Shown: positions 1 to 7,623 of the stretch, piece after piece
Layout: every line of letters starts with the position of its first letter
Position numbering within the stretch: the stretch's first letter is position 1
From: Hyphomicrobiales bacterium
Lineage (GTDB): Bacteria > Pseudomonadota > Alphaproteobacteria > Rhizobiales > Rhizobiaceae
Assembly: GCA_900469965.1 (NCBI GenBank)
Contig: UBZP01000021.1
Location: 61,721 to 125,720 of the forward strand
DNA length: 64,000 nucleotides
Reading direction: 5' to 3'
Notes under the pieces: generated by a model
Seen by the model: the letters and a program-made list of their open reading frames with translations, nothing else
Told to the model about the DNA's origin: nothing
The model's database searches: none
Translations under genes and position numbers: made by a program

Positions 1-197
1 GCCTGCGCCTGCTGTTCCATGATGGCGTTCGGATCGGGGAACTCCATCGGGGCGGCGATCGTCACGACGATCGGCGTTTCCGCGTGCACGCCGACGAGAT
101 GCGCGCCGTGCCGTTCGGCCAGTGCGATTGCATGCCGGGTGACCTTTTCCGCGTCCTCTGCGGTGCTGAGTACGGCTGTGATGGTCCTGTATGCCAT
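1..197 (-). CDS. Universal stress protein family protein (N-terminal part, cut by window edge)
   Basis: Only the first 65 residues are in the window; the gene runs off the left edge. The start MAYRTITAVLST, followed by an alternating hydrophobic strand and then ALAERHGAHLVGVHAE, is the first beta-alpha-beta unit of the UspA fold: a small cytosolic, often ATP-binding, stress protein. The ATG at 197 is preceded by a purine-rich GGAGAG a few bases upstream, which fixes the start. The ATP-binding loop (GxxGxxG) would lie beyond the edge, so nucleotide binding cannot be judged. It could also be one half of a tandem Usp protein. Confidence 0.7.
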   Translation of the reverse strand, partial: MAYRTITAVLSTAEDAEKVTRHAIALAERHGAHLVGVHAETPIVVTIAAPMEFPDPNAIMEQQAQ

Positions 198-409
198 GGC
201 GCTCTCCGTTGCGTTCGGGGCAACTGCGCAGCGATCCGCCCCCTTTCGGCGCGGAGCGATAACGCGTTGAAATCCCGATTGATCCTTCCCCTAATTCGCC
301 CGCAGTTCAAGGGGGTTGCGACGTGTCATCGCAGGCGCGCGGAATGCGGGCGGTCTGTCGGTGACGCTTCACCATGGGGCGGCGCGCGGGGTGACGTCCT
401 TGACGTCGA

Positions 410-1165
410 TCAATCCGCGGCCTTGGCCGCCGCGATCTCGGCGATCATGGCGAGGATCGCCTTCTCGGCCGCCTCGGCCGGCGCCGCGTCCCGGCTGCGG
501 ATGACGATCTCGGTGGAGAAGCGGTTCCCGTCGAAGCGCGGGTAGGAGCCGATCGAGGTCTCCGGATGCGCCTTCTGGATCGCGGTCAGTTGCGTGCCGA
601 TGTCGCCCTCGCCGAAGGGCGAGACGACGCTGCGTGAAAGCACGGGCGCGCCGGTCTCCAGGCTCGGCAGCAGCGCCTCCAGCATGGCGATGAACACCTG
701 CGGCACGCCGGCCATGACGTGGACGTTGCCGATGCTGAAGCCCGGCGCCGTGGAGACGCTGTTGGGAATGTGCTTCGAGCCGACCGGCATGCGCGCCATC
801 CGCTGCCGCGCCTCGTTGAACTCCATGCCGCGGCGCGCATACATCGCCCCCATCAGTTCCATGGCGGCGGGATCGTGGGTGCAGGCGACGCCGAAGGCCT
901 TTGCCACCGCATCGGCGGTGATGTCGTCATGCGTCGGCCCGATGCCGCCGGAGGTGAAGACGTAGTCGTAGCGGCCGCGCAGCGCGTTCAGCGCCTCGAC
1001 GATCATCTCTTCCTCGTCGCCGACAATGCGCACCTCCTTCAGGTCGATGCCGGCGAGATGGAGCATGTCGGCGAGGTGGCCGATGTTCTTGTCCTTGGTG
1101 CGGCCGGAGAGGAGTTCGTCGCCGATCGCGAGCATGCCGGCGGTGATGATCTTGGCGGAATCCAT
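410..1165 (-). CDS. MoaB/CinA-type molybdopterin-binding domain protein
   Basis: A 251-residue cytosolic protein. The N-terminus [19 protein letters not shown] and the central [13 protein letters not shown] loop are the hallmarks of the MoCF_biosynth (MoaB/MogA/CinA N-terminal) fold that binds molybdopterin-like ligands. The protein ends without the C-terminal amidase domain of full CinA, so it is the short stand-alone form common in alphaproteobacteria, usually named competence/damage-inducible protein A-like. I chose the ATG at 1165 because AGGAG lies just upstream and homology begins there; longer readings in this frame lack a ribosome site. It is transcribed away from wrbA. The physiological substrate is not known from sequence. 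Confidence 0.85.
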   Translation of the reverse strand: MDSAKIITAGMLAIGDELLSGRTKDKNIGHLADMLHLAGIDLKEVRIVGDEEEMIVEALNALRGRYDYVFTSGGIGPTHDDITADAVAKAFGVACTHDPAAMELMGAMYARRGMEFNEARQRMARMPVGSKHIPNSVSTAPGFSIGNVHVMAGVPQVFIAMLEALLPSLETGAPVLSRSVVSPFGEGDIGTQLTAIQKAHPETSIGSYPRFDGNRFSTEIVIRSRDAAPAEAAEKAILAMIAEIAAAKAAD

Positions 1166-1338
1166 GCGGCTCTCCTGATGTCGTCGCCGATCGTTCACAG
1201 TCAGAGCGTCACTGTCAATCGATGGTGAACAGTCTGTTGCCCGGCCCGGTTCTGGCGTTGCGGTCTGCTCTGCTACATCTTCGCCCCGGCCGCAATCAAG
1301 CGGAAAGACTTGTGTTTCAGACACGACAGGAGAAACGA

Positions 1339-1938
1339 ATGGCAAGGGTTCTGGTCCTCTACTACTCGGCCTACGGGCATATCGAGGCCATGGCGAATGC
1401 GGTGGCCGAGGGTGCGAAGTCCGCAGGCGCCGAAGTGGTGGTCAAGCGCGTACCGGAGCTCGTTCCGGAAGAGGTCGCCAAGGCGTCGCATTTCAAGCTC
1501 GACCAGGCAGCCCCGGTCGCAACCGTCGACGAACTCGAGGAATACGACGCCATCGTCGTCGGCGCCGGCACCCGCTTCGGCACCGTCGCCTCGCAGATGC
1601 GCAATTTCTGGGACCAGACCGGCGGTCTGTGGTTCAACGGCAAGCTCGTCGGCAAGGTCGGCTCCGTCTTCACCTCCTCGGCCACCCAGCATGGCGGCCA
1701 GGAATCGACGATCCTCGGCTTCATCCCGACGCTCTTGCACCACGGCATGGTCGTGGCCGGTTTGCCCTACGCCTTCCAGGGCCAGATGGGTGTCGACGAG
1801 ATCAAGGGCGGTTCGCCCTACGGCGCCTCCACCATCACCGACGGCGACGGCTCCCGCCAGCCCTCCAAGGTCGAGCTCGACGCCGCCCGCTTCCAGGGCG
1901 CCCATGTGGCGAAGCTGGCCGCCAAGCTCGCCGGCTGA
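1339..1938 (+). CDS. wrbA: NAD(P)H:quinone oxidoreductase, WrbA type
   Basis: A 199-residue flavodoxin-fold protein that binds FMN and reduces quinones by two electrons, avoiding semiquinone radicals. Family signs are the first strand [19 protein letters not shown] (FMN phosphate loop), the [24 protein letters not shown] segment, and the [13 protein letters not shown] stretch near the flavin ring. The full length equals that of E. coli WrbA. The start at 1339 follows AGGAGA at 1328-1333; in-frame sequence further upstream has no homology. It forms a single-gene unit closed by a strong intrinsic terminator at 1967-1997. Confidence 0.95.
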   Translation: MARVLVLYYSAYGHIEAMANAVAEGAKSAGAEVVVKRVPELVPEEVAKASHFKLDQAAPVATVDELEEYDAIVVGAGTRFGTVASQMRNFWDQTGGLWFNGKLVGKVGSVFTSSATQHGGQESTILGFIPTLLHHGMVVAGLPYAFQGQMGVDEIKGGSPYGASTITDGDGSRQPSKVELDAARFQGAHVAKLAAKLAG

Positions 1939-1966
1939 CGGCAGTTTCGGCCTTTTGAAACCGGGG

Positions 1967-1997
1967 AAGGGCGCGGCGTTTGCCGCGCCCTTTTCTT
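1967..1997 (+). terminator. Rho-independent terminator of wrbA
   Basis: A perfect 9-bp GC stem (GGGCGCGGC / GCCGCGCCC, arms 1969-1977 and 1982-1990) with a GTTT loop is followed directly by TTTTCTTT. It lies about 30 bp after the wrbA stop codon. Confidence 0.9.
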
Positions 1998-2228
1998 TGC
2001 GCAGAACAGGCTGCTTTCGGCAGGCGGAGCGCCGCGCAGCGCCCGTCGAAAGACCTTCGCGCCGCTGTCGGGAGGGCCGGAAACAGGATCGCGGACTGCC
2101 GGAAAGGGGGGTGGCGTAAATCTGCAACGGCCGCCGCCGGCCCTGTGTGGAACGGCACCAGGTTTCTTCGAAGCCGCCCCATTATGCCCGCATTGTCGCG
2201 TTGGGACGGTCATGGAGGAGGAATGCGT

Positions 2229-2543
2229 ATGCGGTTTCACCCATGCAGATCGGACGCCCGCCGCTGGCCGCGCTCCCGCGAGGCGGCGAAGATCGCGCTC
2301 GCCGCGGTCACCGCGGCCGGCCTCACCTATGTCAGCGCCGGCGACCTCATCGCCTCCGCCACCGCCCGCGCCCGCGGCTGCACCATCAAGGGCAACATCA
2401 GCGCCCAGACCGGCGAGCAGATCTACAGCGTCCCCGGCCAGGACGACTACGACGTGATCCGGATCAGCCCCGAATACGGCGAACGCTGGTTCTGCAGCGA
2501 GAGCGCGGCTGTGGCCGCCGGCTGGCGCAAGGCGACGCGGTAA
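2229..2543 (+). CDS. Small exported protein of unknown function (rhizobial type)
   Basis: A 104-residue protein with a basic N-terminus, one hydrophobic segment (about residues 14-30, AAKIALAAVTAAGLTYV) and a conserved-looking C-terminal part with GCTIKGNIS, YSVPGQDDYD, ERWFCSE and AAGWRKA. The GCxIKGNI...VPGxxxYxxxxI pattern and the final FCSExxAxxAGWR resemble the C-terminal tail found after thermonuclease/ExoI-type proteins in rhizobia, here without the nuclease domain. Two cysteines could form a periplasmic disulfide. The start at 2229 is preferred over the ATG at 2223 because GGAGGAG (2214-2220) is then 8 bases upstream. The function is unknown. Confidence 0.7.
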   Translation: MRFHPCRSDARRWPRSREAAKIALAAVTAAGLTYVSAGDLIASATARARGCTIKGNISAQTGEQIYSVPGQDDYDVIRISPEYGERWFCSESAAVAAGWRKATR

Positions 2544-2648
2544 GGCGAGGGGACCAACGTGTCCAGGCGTCAAAGGGACAAACGTGAAGCACAGCCAACG
2601 CGTGGCTGAGGCCTTCTTCAATGATCTCGGATACGGACACGGGGAAAA

Positions 2649-2724
2649 TGGTGGGCGATGAGAGACTCGAACTCCCGACATCCTCGGTGTAAACGAGGCG
2701 CTCTACCAACTGAGCTAATCGCCC
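2649..2724 (-). tRNA. tRNA-Val (anticodon UAC)
   Basis: A 76-nt cloverleaf on the minus strand. The 7-bp acceptor stem GGGCGAT/ATCGCCC, D arm, anticodon stem CCTCG/CGAGG with loop TTTACAC (anticodon TAC) and T arm GGTTCGA-like segment are all readable. The 3' CCA is encoded (TGG at 2649-2651 on the plus strand). Confidence 0.95.
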
Positions 2725-3318
2725 GCCGCGTTGGTGGCCGTGATCTATGCGGAACCGGATGAAACCGCAAGAGCCCTTGTCATCTTTTTCGCAAAATTTT
2801 CCGTTCGGCCTGTCGGCGCCCGGTTCGGGGCGCCCCGCGATCGCATCCGCCGGTTCGTTCGCTCGCCAGATCGCGGGCGTGGCTCCAGTTGCGGAAAATG
2901 GGAGGGAGGGCGCTGCCACCCGCGCGCGGTTGCCGCCACACCCGTATTCGGGTCTTCCCCCTCTGCTCTATAGTAAAGCACTCTCTTTCTGTGCCGCTCG
3001 ATGGCCGGGCACCGTGACCGCTATCGACGGTCCGGCGGGGGAATCGGGGCGGATGTGGATAAGTGGCCGGCACGGCGTGGCGGGGCACGAATCCGCTGCT
3101 GCCGCGGCGCAACGGCTGGCGCCGCGGCCCTCGCCAAACCGTGAAACCGGGCGGGCAGGGACGGTTTGGCGAGGCTGTTTTCAACATTTCGCGCCGCGTC
3201 ACCGTTTTGTCTTCAATCCTGCTTGACACCCATAAGCGAACCCCTTAGTTAGCCGCTCATCGAACGGCCCCGGCCGCTTCGAGAGGATGCCCGCGGGCAT
3301 CCGGACTTGGTCTGAAAT
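2725..3318. other. Non-coding region between tRNA-Val and tRNA-Asp
   Basis: About 590 bases without a convincing gene. Open frames here have no homology, signal or ribosome site. It contains a consensus DnaA-type 9-mer (TGTGGATAA, 3054-3062), a small hairpin (ACCCG TATT CGGGT around 2940-2953) and, near its right end, the tRNA-Asp promoter. Confidence 0.6.
3223..3251 (+). promoter_or_regulatory. Sigma-70-type promoter of the tandem tRNA-Asp genes
   Basis: A consensus -35 TTGACA (3223-3228) and TAGTTA (3246-3251) are separated by 17 bases, about 68 bp upstream of the first tRNA-Asp. The -35 is perfect; the -10 matches weakly. Confidence 0.65.
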
Positions 3319-3395
3319 GCGGGTGTAGCTCAGTCGGTTAGAGTGCCGGCCTGTCACGCCGGAGGTCGCGGGTTCGAGCCCCGTCACTCGCGCCA
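3319..3395 (+). tRNA. tRNA-Asp (anticodon GUC), copy 1
   Basis: A 77-nt cloverleaf. Acceptor GCGGGTG pairs with CACTCGC, the anticodon stem CCGGC/GCCGG encloses CTGTCAC (anticodon GTC), the T arm GCGGGTTCGAGCCCCGT is intact, and GCCA is encoded at the 3' end. It is identical to the copy starting at 3443. Confidence 0.97.
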
Positions 3396-3442
3396 TTCCA
3401 GGGTCCGGATCAGGGCGGCGTCACGGTCGGATGACCAAATGC

Positions 3443-3519
3443 GCGGGTGTAGCTCAGTCGGTTAGAGTGCCGGCCTGTCACGCCGGAGGTCGCGGGTTCG
3501 AGCCCCGTCACTCGCGCCA
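3443..3519 (+). tRNA. tRNA-Asp (anticodon GUC), copy 2
   Basis: An exact 77-nt duplicate of the gene at 3319-3395, 47 bp downstream on the same strand and probably in the same transcript. It is followed by a pyrimidine-rich stretch without a clear hairpin. Confidence 0.97.
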
Positions 3520-4120
3520 CTTTCCTTCTCTTTATATAGGCTGCCTCGAAGCGCATGGCTTCGGTTCGCCGGCCGCAGGCGGTGCCGCGACAATTCGTCC
3601 CGGTGGCGCCTCAGTTGGCGGTCAGAAGGTGTGGCGGCGAACCTGGCGCCTGCATCCTGTGCGGCACCAGCGGGATGGCGCAGATCGCGGCGACCAGGCC
3701 GGCGACGAGCACGACGCCCAGGTTCAGTCTCTTCGTTTTCATCGCAATGCCCGTCTACTCACTGGAAATCCCGTCGATTCGCGAATCCCGCCAGTCTGGT
3801 GCGCGAAGCTGACGGGATGCTGAATGCGGCCGCTGTACCGCAGGGCGGGGGACGTTTTCCCGCAAGGTCGCCTCGGCCTGTGGCCACCGTCCGAATCGCG
3901 GCGTGTCCGCCGGTCGGCGCCTTGCGGCCGGTTACCCTTTTGTCACTGCCGCCCGGGGCGAGGAAATGTGCGCACTGATTGGGCGAATGCCCGACCAAAG
4001 CCTTGCGCGGGGCCGCTCACTGCGCTAACGACGTGGGCGTTGCAACATACTTTCTCGGCTTGCAGGTCGATCGACCCGGCGGCGTTTCTCCGACGCCCGA
4101 AGCAGGCAGGACGGACGAAA
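3520..4120. other. Intergenic region upstream of nuoA
   Basis: About 600 bases separate the tRNA-Asp pair from nuoA. The only candidate gene is a 43-codon minus-strand frame (3611-3742). The nuo promoter should lie in the right half, where AT content rises (around 4035-4060, TTGCAA followed by TACTTT at poor spacing), but I cannot name a convincing -35/-10 pair. Confidence 0.4.
3611..3742 (-). CDS. Possible 43-residue single-span membrane peptide
   Basis: The frame starts MKTKRLNLGVVLVAGLVAA: a basic N-terminus followed by a hydrophobic segment of about 16 residues (8-23) and a short polar tail with several Pro and His. This layout fits a small membrane or secreted peptide. No ribosome site is visible upstream of the ATG, and I recognise no family. 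It may be a chance frame. Confidence 0.3.
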   Translation of the reverse strand: MKTKRLNLGVVLVAGLVAAICAIPLVPHRMQAPGSPPHLLTAN

Positions 4121-4486
4121 ATGACTGAACTTCTCGGATCCTATATTCCGATCGCCATCTTCATCGGCATCGCGCTCGTGATCGGCATCGCGCTTCTGGT
4201 CGCGCCCTTCGCCGTCGCCTACAAGGCGCCCGATTCGGAAAAGCTCTCTGCCTATGAATGCGGCTTCAATGCGTTCGACGATGCGCGCATGAAGTTCGAC
4301 ATCCGCTTCTATCTGGTGTCGATCCTCTTCATCATCTTCGACCTCGAAGTGGCGTTCCTGTTTCCCTGGGCGGTCTCGTTCCACGCTCTCGGCTGGTTCG
4401 GTTTCTGGTCGATGATGGCGTTCCTCTTCGTGCTCACCATCGGCTTCATCTATGAATGGAAGAAGGGAGCGCTGGAATGGAACTGA
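4121..4486 (+). CDS. nuoA: NADH-quinone oxidoreductase subunit A
   Basis: A 121-residue membrane subunit of respiratory complex I, at the junction of the hydrophilic and membrane arms. Three hydrophobic spans are visible (about residues 9-31, 63-83, 90-110). The loop [43 protein letters not shown] is the family signature. It opens the nuo operon; its last 10 bases overlap nuoB (ATGGAACTGA), indicating translational coupling. The start ATG at 4121 gives the usual N-terminus. Confidence 0.97.
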   Translation: MTELLGSYIPIAIFIGIALVIGIALLVAPFAVAYKAPDSEKLSAYECGFNAFDDARMKFDIRFYLVSILFIIFDLEVAFLFPWAVSFHALGWFGFWSMMAFLFVLTIGFIYEWKKGALEWN

Positions 4487-5055
4487 CCACCGGCAGCACG
4501 CTCGTGGCCCCGCGGGCCAAGGGGATCATCGATCCCGCGACCGGCAAGCCGGTCGGCAGTGACGACGCCTTTTTCGGCGAGATCAACAATGAGCTGGCCG
4601 ACAAGGGCTTCCTCGTCACCTCCACCGACGAACTGATCACCTGGGCGCGCACCGGCTCGCTGATGTGGATGACCTTCGGTCTCGCCTGTTGTGCGGTCGA
4701 GATGATGCAGCTCTCCATGCCGCGCTACGACGTCGAGCGCTTCGGCTTCGCCCCGCGCGCCTCGCCGCGCCAGTCCGACGTCATGATCGTCGCCGGCACG
4801 CTGACCAACAAGATGGCGCCGGCTCTGCGCAAGGTCTACGACCAGATGCCCGAGCCGCGCTACGTCATCTCGATGGGCTCCTGCGCCAATGGCGGCGGCT
4901 ACTATCACTATTCCTATTCGGTGGTGCGCGGCTGCGACCGCGTCGTGCCGGTCGACATCTATGTGCCGGGCTGTCCTCCCACGGCAGAAGCGCTGCTCTA
5001 CGGCGTGCTCCTGCTGCAGAAGAAGATCCGCCGCACCGGCACGATCGAGCGCTAA
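4477..5055 (+). CDS. nuoB: NADH-quinone oxidoreductase subunit B
   Basis: A 192-residue peripheral-arm subunit that carries cluster N2, the last iron-sulfur centre before quinone. Ligands are visible as the tandem Cys71-Cys72 in [11 protein letters not shown], Cys136 in GSCANGGG and Cys166 in [12 protein letters not shown]. The poorly conserved first 40 residues are normal for alphaproteobacteria. The start at 4477 overlaps the end of nuoA by 10 bases; an upstream in-frame ATG would extend further into nuoA without homology. Confidence 0.97.
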   Translation: MELTTGSTLVAPRAKGIIDPATGKPVGSDDAFFGEINNELADKGFLVTSTDELITWARTGSLMWMTFGLACCAVEMMQLSMPRYDVERFGFAPRASPRQSDVMIVAGTLTNKMAPALRKVYDQMPEPRYVISMGSCANGGGYYHYSYSVVRGCDRVVPVDIYVPGCPPTAEALLYGVLLLQKKIRRTGTIER

Positions 5056-5073
5056 GGGCAGGGGACTGACATC

Positions 5074-5676
5074 ATGAGCGAGGCTCTTCAGGAGCTTGCC
5101 TCCTATCTCGGCGAGGTGCGCGGAAACCTGATTTCCGAGACCAAGCTTGCCTATGGCGAGCTGACGCTTTCGACCACCGGCGAAAATCTGATCGCACTGC
5201 TGACCTTCCTGCGCGACGACGTGCAGTGCCGGTTCGTCAACCTGATCGACGTCTGCGGCGTCGACTGGCCGGCCCGCGAGGCGCGCTTCGACGTGGTCTA
5301 CCATCTGCTGTCGCCGCAGCAGAACGTCCGCGTCCGCGTCAAGGTCGAAACCTCGGAATTCGAACCGGTGCCCTCCGCCTTCGGCGTCTTTCCGGGCGCC
5401 GACTGGTTCGAGCGCGAGGCCTACGACATGTACGGCATCCTGTTCACCGGCCATCCGGACCTGCGCCGCATCCTGACGGACTACGGCTTCGAGGGCCATC
5501 CGCTGCGCAAGGACTTCCCGACCACCGGCTTCGTCGAGGTGCGCTACGACGACGAGGTCAAGCGCGTCGTCTATGAGCCGGTGCAGCTCAGGCAGGAATT
5601 CCGCAACTTCGACTTCCTCTCGCCCTGGGAAGGCACGGACTACGTGCTGCCGGGGGATGAGAAGGCGAAGCAGTAG
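5074..5676 (+). CDS. nuoC: NADH-quinone oxidoreductase subunit C (30 kDa)
   Basis: A 200-residue peripheral-arm subunit that packs against NuoD. The signature ERE(A)[33 protein letters not shown] is intact, and the C-terminal [13 protein letters not shown] continues into the typical alphaproteobacterial tail. It is a separate gene, not a nuoCD fusion. Its stop codon (5674-5676) lies only 4 bp before the left inverted repeat of the inserted element at 5681-6144, so the element begins exactly at the gene boundary. Confidence 0.97.
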   Translation: MSEALQELASYLGEVRGNLISETKLAYGELTLSTTGENLIALLTFLRDDVQCRFVNLIDVCGVDWPAREARFDVVYHLLSPQQNVRVRVKVETSEFEPVPSAFGVFPGADWFEREAYDMYGILFTGHPDLRRILTDYGFEGHPLRKDFPTTGFVEVRYDDEVKRVVYEPVQLRQEFRNFDFLSPWEGTDYVLPGDEKAKQ

Positions 5677-5680
5677 AACA

Positions 5681-5709
5681 GGCAGTCGCCAATAGGCAGT
5701 AGGCAGTAG
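5681..5709 (+). repeat. Left inverted repeat of the nuoC-nuoD element (heptamer array)
   Basis: Four heptamers of consensus GGCAGTA followed by G; the first two are degenerate (GGCAGTC, GCCAATA). It pairs with 6116-6144. Confidence 0.85.
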
Positions 5710-5726
5710 AAACAAGGAGGGCGGCA

Positions 5727-6107
5727 ACGGCGATTAACTCGTACCAGGACCTATCGGTATGGCAGCGTGCCATGGATCTTGCGGTCGAATGTTACAGTTT
5801 GACCAAGGGATTTCCGAGAGAGGAAGTCTACGGTCTTGTATCCCAAATTCGGCGAGCGTCGTCATCGGTGGCGGCAAACATCGCGGAAGGGTATGGGCGG
5901 GACGGTACCGGGTCCTACGTACAGCATCTGAAAATTGCGCAGGGATCTCTGAAGGAGCTTGAAACGCACCTTCTGCTATCGTCGCGGGTCGGCCTTCTCC
6001 CGATTGAAGGGATCGGCGCTGCGATGGCATTGAGCGAAGAGACTGGCAAGATGCTGAGATCGCTGATCCGACGTTTGCAGGACACACGGAATGAGAACGA
6101 CGATTAA
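5727..6107 (+). CDS. Four-helix-bundle protein, S23/23S-rRNA-intervening-sequence family
   Basis: The frame encodes about 126 residues. Family signs are INSYQDLSVWQRAMDLAVECY, LVSQIRRASSSVAANIAEGYGRD, and YVQHLKIAQGSLKELETHLLLS, that is, four amphipathic helices of the family found in 23S rRNA intervening sequences and related to Avd of diversity-generating elements. The conserved N-terminus starts before the first ATG: SD-like AAGGAGG (5714-5720) is 6 bases upstream of ACG (5727), where an ATG would be expected. So either ACG (or ATT at 5733) is used, the ATG at 5772 gives a truncated 111-residue product, or the gene is decaying. The function is unknown; a nucleic-acid-binding role has been suggested for the family. 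Confidence 0.8.
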   Translation, partial: TAINSYQDLSVWQRAMDLAVECYSLTKGFPREEVYGLVSQIRRASSSVAANIAEGYGRDGTGSYVQHLKIAQGSLKELETHLLLSSRVGLLPIEGIGAAMALSEETGKMLRSLIRRLQDTRNENDD

Positions 6108-6115
6108 AGACTTGG

Positions 6116-6144
6116 CTACTGCCTACTGCCTATTGCCTACTGCC
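6116..6144 (+). repeat. Right inverted repeat of the nuoC-nuoD element (heptamer array)
   Basis: The reverse complement reads GGCAGTA, GGCAATA, GGCAGTA, GGCAGTA, G. It differs from the left end at only two positions and ends 23 bp before the nuoD start. Confidence 0.85.
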
Positions 6145-6167
6145 TCTCAGCGCGGAGCGCGCCACCC

Positions 6168-7358
6168 ATGACCGAACACAACGTCCGCAACTTTAACATC
6201 AACTTCGGCCCGCAACATCCGGCAGCGCACGGTGTTTTGCGCCTCGTGCTGGAGCTGGACGGCGAGATCGTCGAGCGGGTCGATCCGCATATCGGCCTGT
6301 TGCATCGCGGCACCGAGAAGCTGATCGAGACGAAGACCTACCTGCAGGCCGTGCCCTATTTCGACCGCCTCGACTACGTGGCGCCGATGAACCAGGAGCA
6401 TGCCTATGCGCTCGCCGTCGAGAAGCTGCTCGGCGTCGAGGTGCCGATCCGCGGCCAGCTGATCCGCGTGCTCTATTCGGAGATCGGCCGCATCCTGTCG
6501 CACCTCCTCAACGTCACCACGCAGGCCATGGACGTCGGCGCGCTGACGCCGCCGCTCTGGGGCTTCGAGGAGCGCGAGAAGCTGATGGTGTTCTACGAGC
6601 GCGCCTGCGGCTCGCGCATGCACGCCGCCTACATCCGTCCCGGCGGCGTCCACCAGGACCTGCCCGACCAGCTGGTCGAGGACATCGGCAAGTGGATCGA
6701 CCCCTTCCTCAAGACGGTCGACGACATCGACGAACTGCTGACCGGCAATCGCATCTTCAAGCAGCGCAACGTCGACATCGGCGTCGTCAAGCTGGAGGAT
6801 GCCTGGGCCTGGGGCTTCTCGGGCGTGATGGTGCGCGGCTCGGGTGCCGCCTGGGACCTGCGCCGCTCGCAGCCCTACGAGTGCTATTCCGACCTGGAAT
6901 TCGACATCCCGATCGGCAAGAACGGCGACTGCTACGACCGCTACCTGATCCGCATGATCGAGATGCGTCAGTCGGCGAAGATCATGCGCCAGTGCGTCGA
7001 CCGGCTGCTGGGCGATGCCCGGGTCGGCCCGGTCTCCTCGCTCGACGGCAAGATCGTGCCGCCGAAGCGCGGCCAGATGAAGCGCTCGATGGAGGCGCTG
7101 ATCCATCACTTCAAGCTCTATACCGAGGGCTATCACGTGCCGGCCGGCGAGGTCTACGCCGCGGTGGAGGCGCCCAAGGGCGAGTTCGGCGTCTATCTCG
7201 TCGCCGACGGCTCCAACAAGCCCTACCGCTGCAAGATCCGCGCCCCGGGCTATGCCCACCTGCAGGCGATGGATTTCCTGTGTCGCGGGCATCAGCTTGC
7301 CGACGTGTCCGCCGTACTGGGCTCGCTCGACATCGTTTTCGGTGAGGTGGACCGCTGA
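6168..7358 (+). CDS. nuoD: NADH-quinone oxidoreductase subunit D (49 kDa)
   Basis: A 396-residue subunit that with NuoB forms the quinone-binding cavity. Visible signatures are [18 protein letters not shown] (the beta-hairpin with the quinone-contacting His), [25 protein letters not shown] and a C-terminal DIVFGEVDR typical of the family. The start ATG at 6168 directly follows the right inverted repeat of the inserted element, so its leader and ribosome site (CGGAGCGC) lie in the 23 bp after the repeat. The stop overlaps the next start (TGATG). Confidence 0.97.
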   Translation: MTEHNVRNFNINFGPQHPAAHGVLRLVLELDGEIVERVDPHIGLLHRGTEKLIETKTYLQAVPYFDRLDYVAPMNQEHAYALAVEKLLGVEVPIRGQLIRVLYSEIGRILSHLLNVTTQAMDVGALTPPLWGFEEREKLMVFYERACGSRMHAAYIRPGGVHQDLPDQLVEDIGKWIDPFLKTVDDIDELLTGNRIFKQRNVDIGVVKLEDAWAWGFSGVMVRGSGAAWDLRRSQPYECYSDLEFDIPIGKNGDCYDRYLIRMIEMRQSAKIMRQCVDRLLGDARVGPVSSLDGKIVPPKRGQMKRSMEALIHHFKLYTEGYHVPAGEVYAAVEAPKGEFGVYLVADGSNKPYRCKIRAPGYAHLQAMDFLCRGHQLADVSAVLGSLDIVFGEVDR

Positions 7359-7612
7359 TGCTTCGACTGAGCTTCGCCCTTGCAGTCCTCGCCGCCTCGG
7401 CCGCGGCAGCCCAGGCCCAGGAGACCGACGCGTCGCCCCAGGCGGGCACGACGCAGTCGACGATGGCAAGGCTGCTTGCCGACGGCTACGAGATCAAGGG
7501 CACGGCTCAGGCCAGCAGCCGCTACATCGTGTTCATGCAGAAAGAGAAGACGGCCTATGCCTGTCAGTTCGTCACCGTGACGACGACGCGCTGCGGGCTG
7601 ATCACTGAATAA
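7358..7612 (+). CDS. Small exported protein encoded within the nuo operon
   Basis: An 84-residue protein with an N-terminal signal peptide ([21 protein letters not shown], cleavage likely after AQA) and a short mature part containing two cysteines (YACQFV, TTRCGLI) that could form a disulfide. It is coupled to nuoD by a TGATG overlap and lies 11 bp before nuoE. I do not recognise a named family. Its location suggests a periplasmic accessory or assembly role for complex I, but nothing in the sequence proves it. Confidence 0.8.
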   Translation: MLRLSFALAVLAASAAAAQAQETDASPQAGTTQSTMARLLADGYEIKGTAQASSRYIVFMQKEKTAYACQFVTVTTTRCGLITE

Positions 7613-7623
7613 GGCGCCAAAGA

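Larger units (their letters stand above)
5681..6144 (+). mobile_element. Inverted-repeat-bounded element carrying a four-helix-bundle (S23/IVP) gene
   Basis: A 464-bp unit inserted between nuoC and nuoD. Its ends are inverted copies of a 29-base sequence, matching at 27 of 29 positions. Each end reads as four heptamers of consensus GGCAGTA plus a final G (left, top strand: GGCAGTC, GCCAATA, GGCAGTA, GGCAGTA; right, bottom strand: GGCAGTA, GGCAATA, GGCAGTA, GGCAGTA). Transcribed, the ends would pair into a long stem with the ORF in the loop, the same architecture as the intervening sequences of fragmented 23S rRNAs. No transposase is encoded. I infer mobility from the structure and from nuoC-nuoD being adjacent in most genomes; no target duplication was seen. 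Confidence 0.6.

Noticed and set aside
3054..3062. Consensus DnaA box TGTGGATAA suggesting a replication origin
   Set aside because: Only one box was found in the region, with no AT-rich unwinding element and no dnaA, parAB, hemE or repABC genes nearby.
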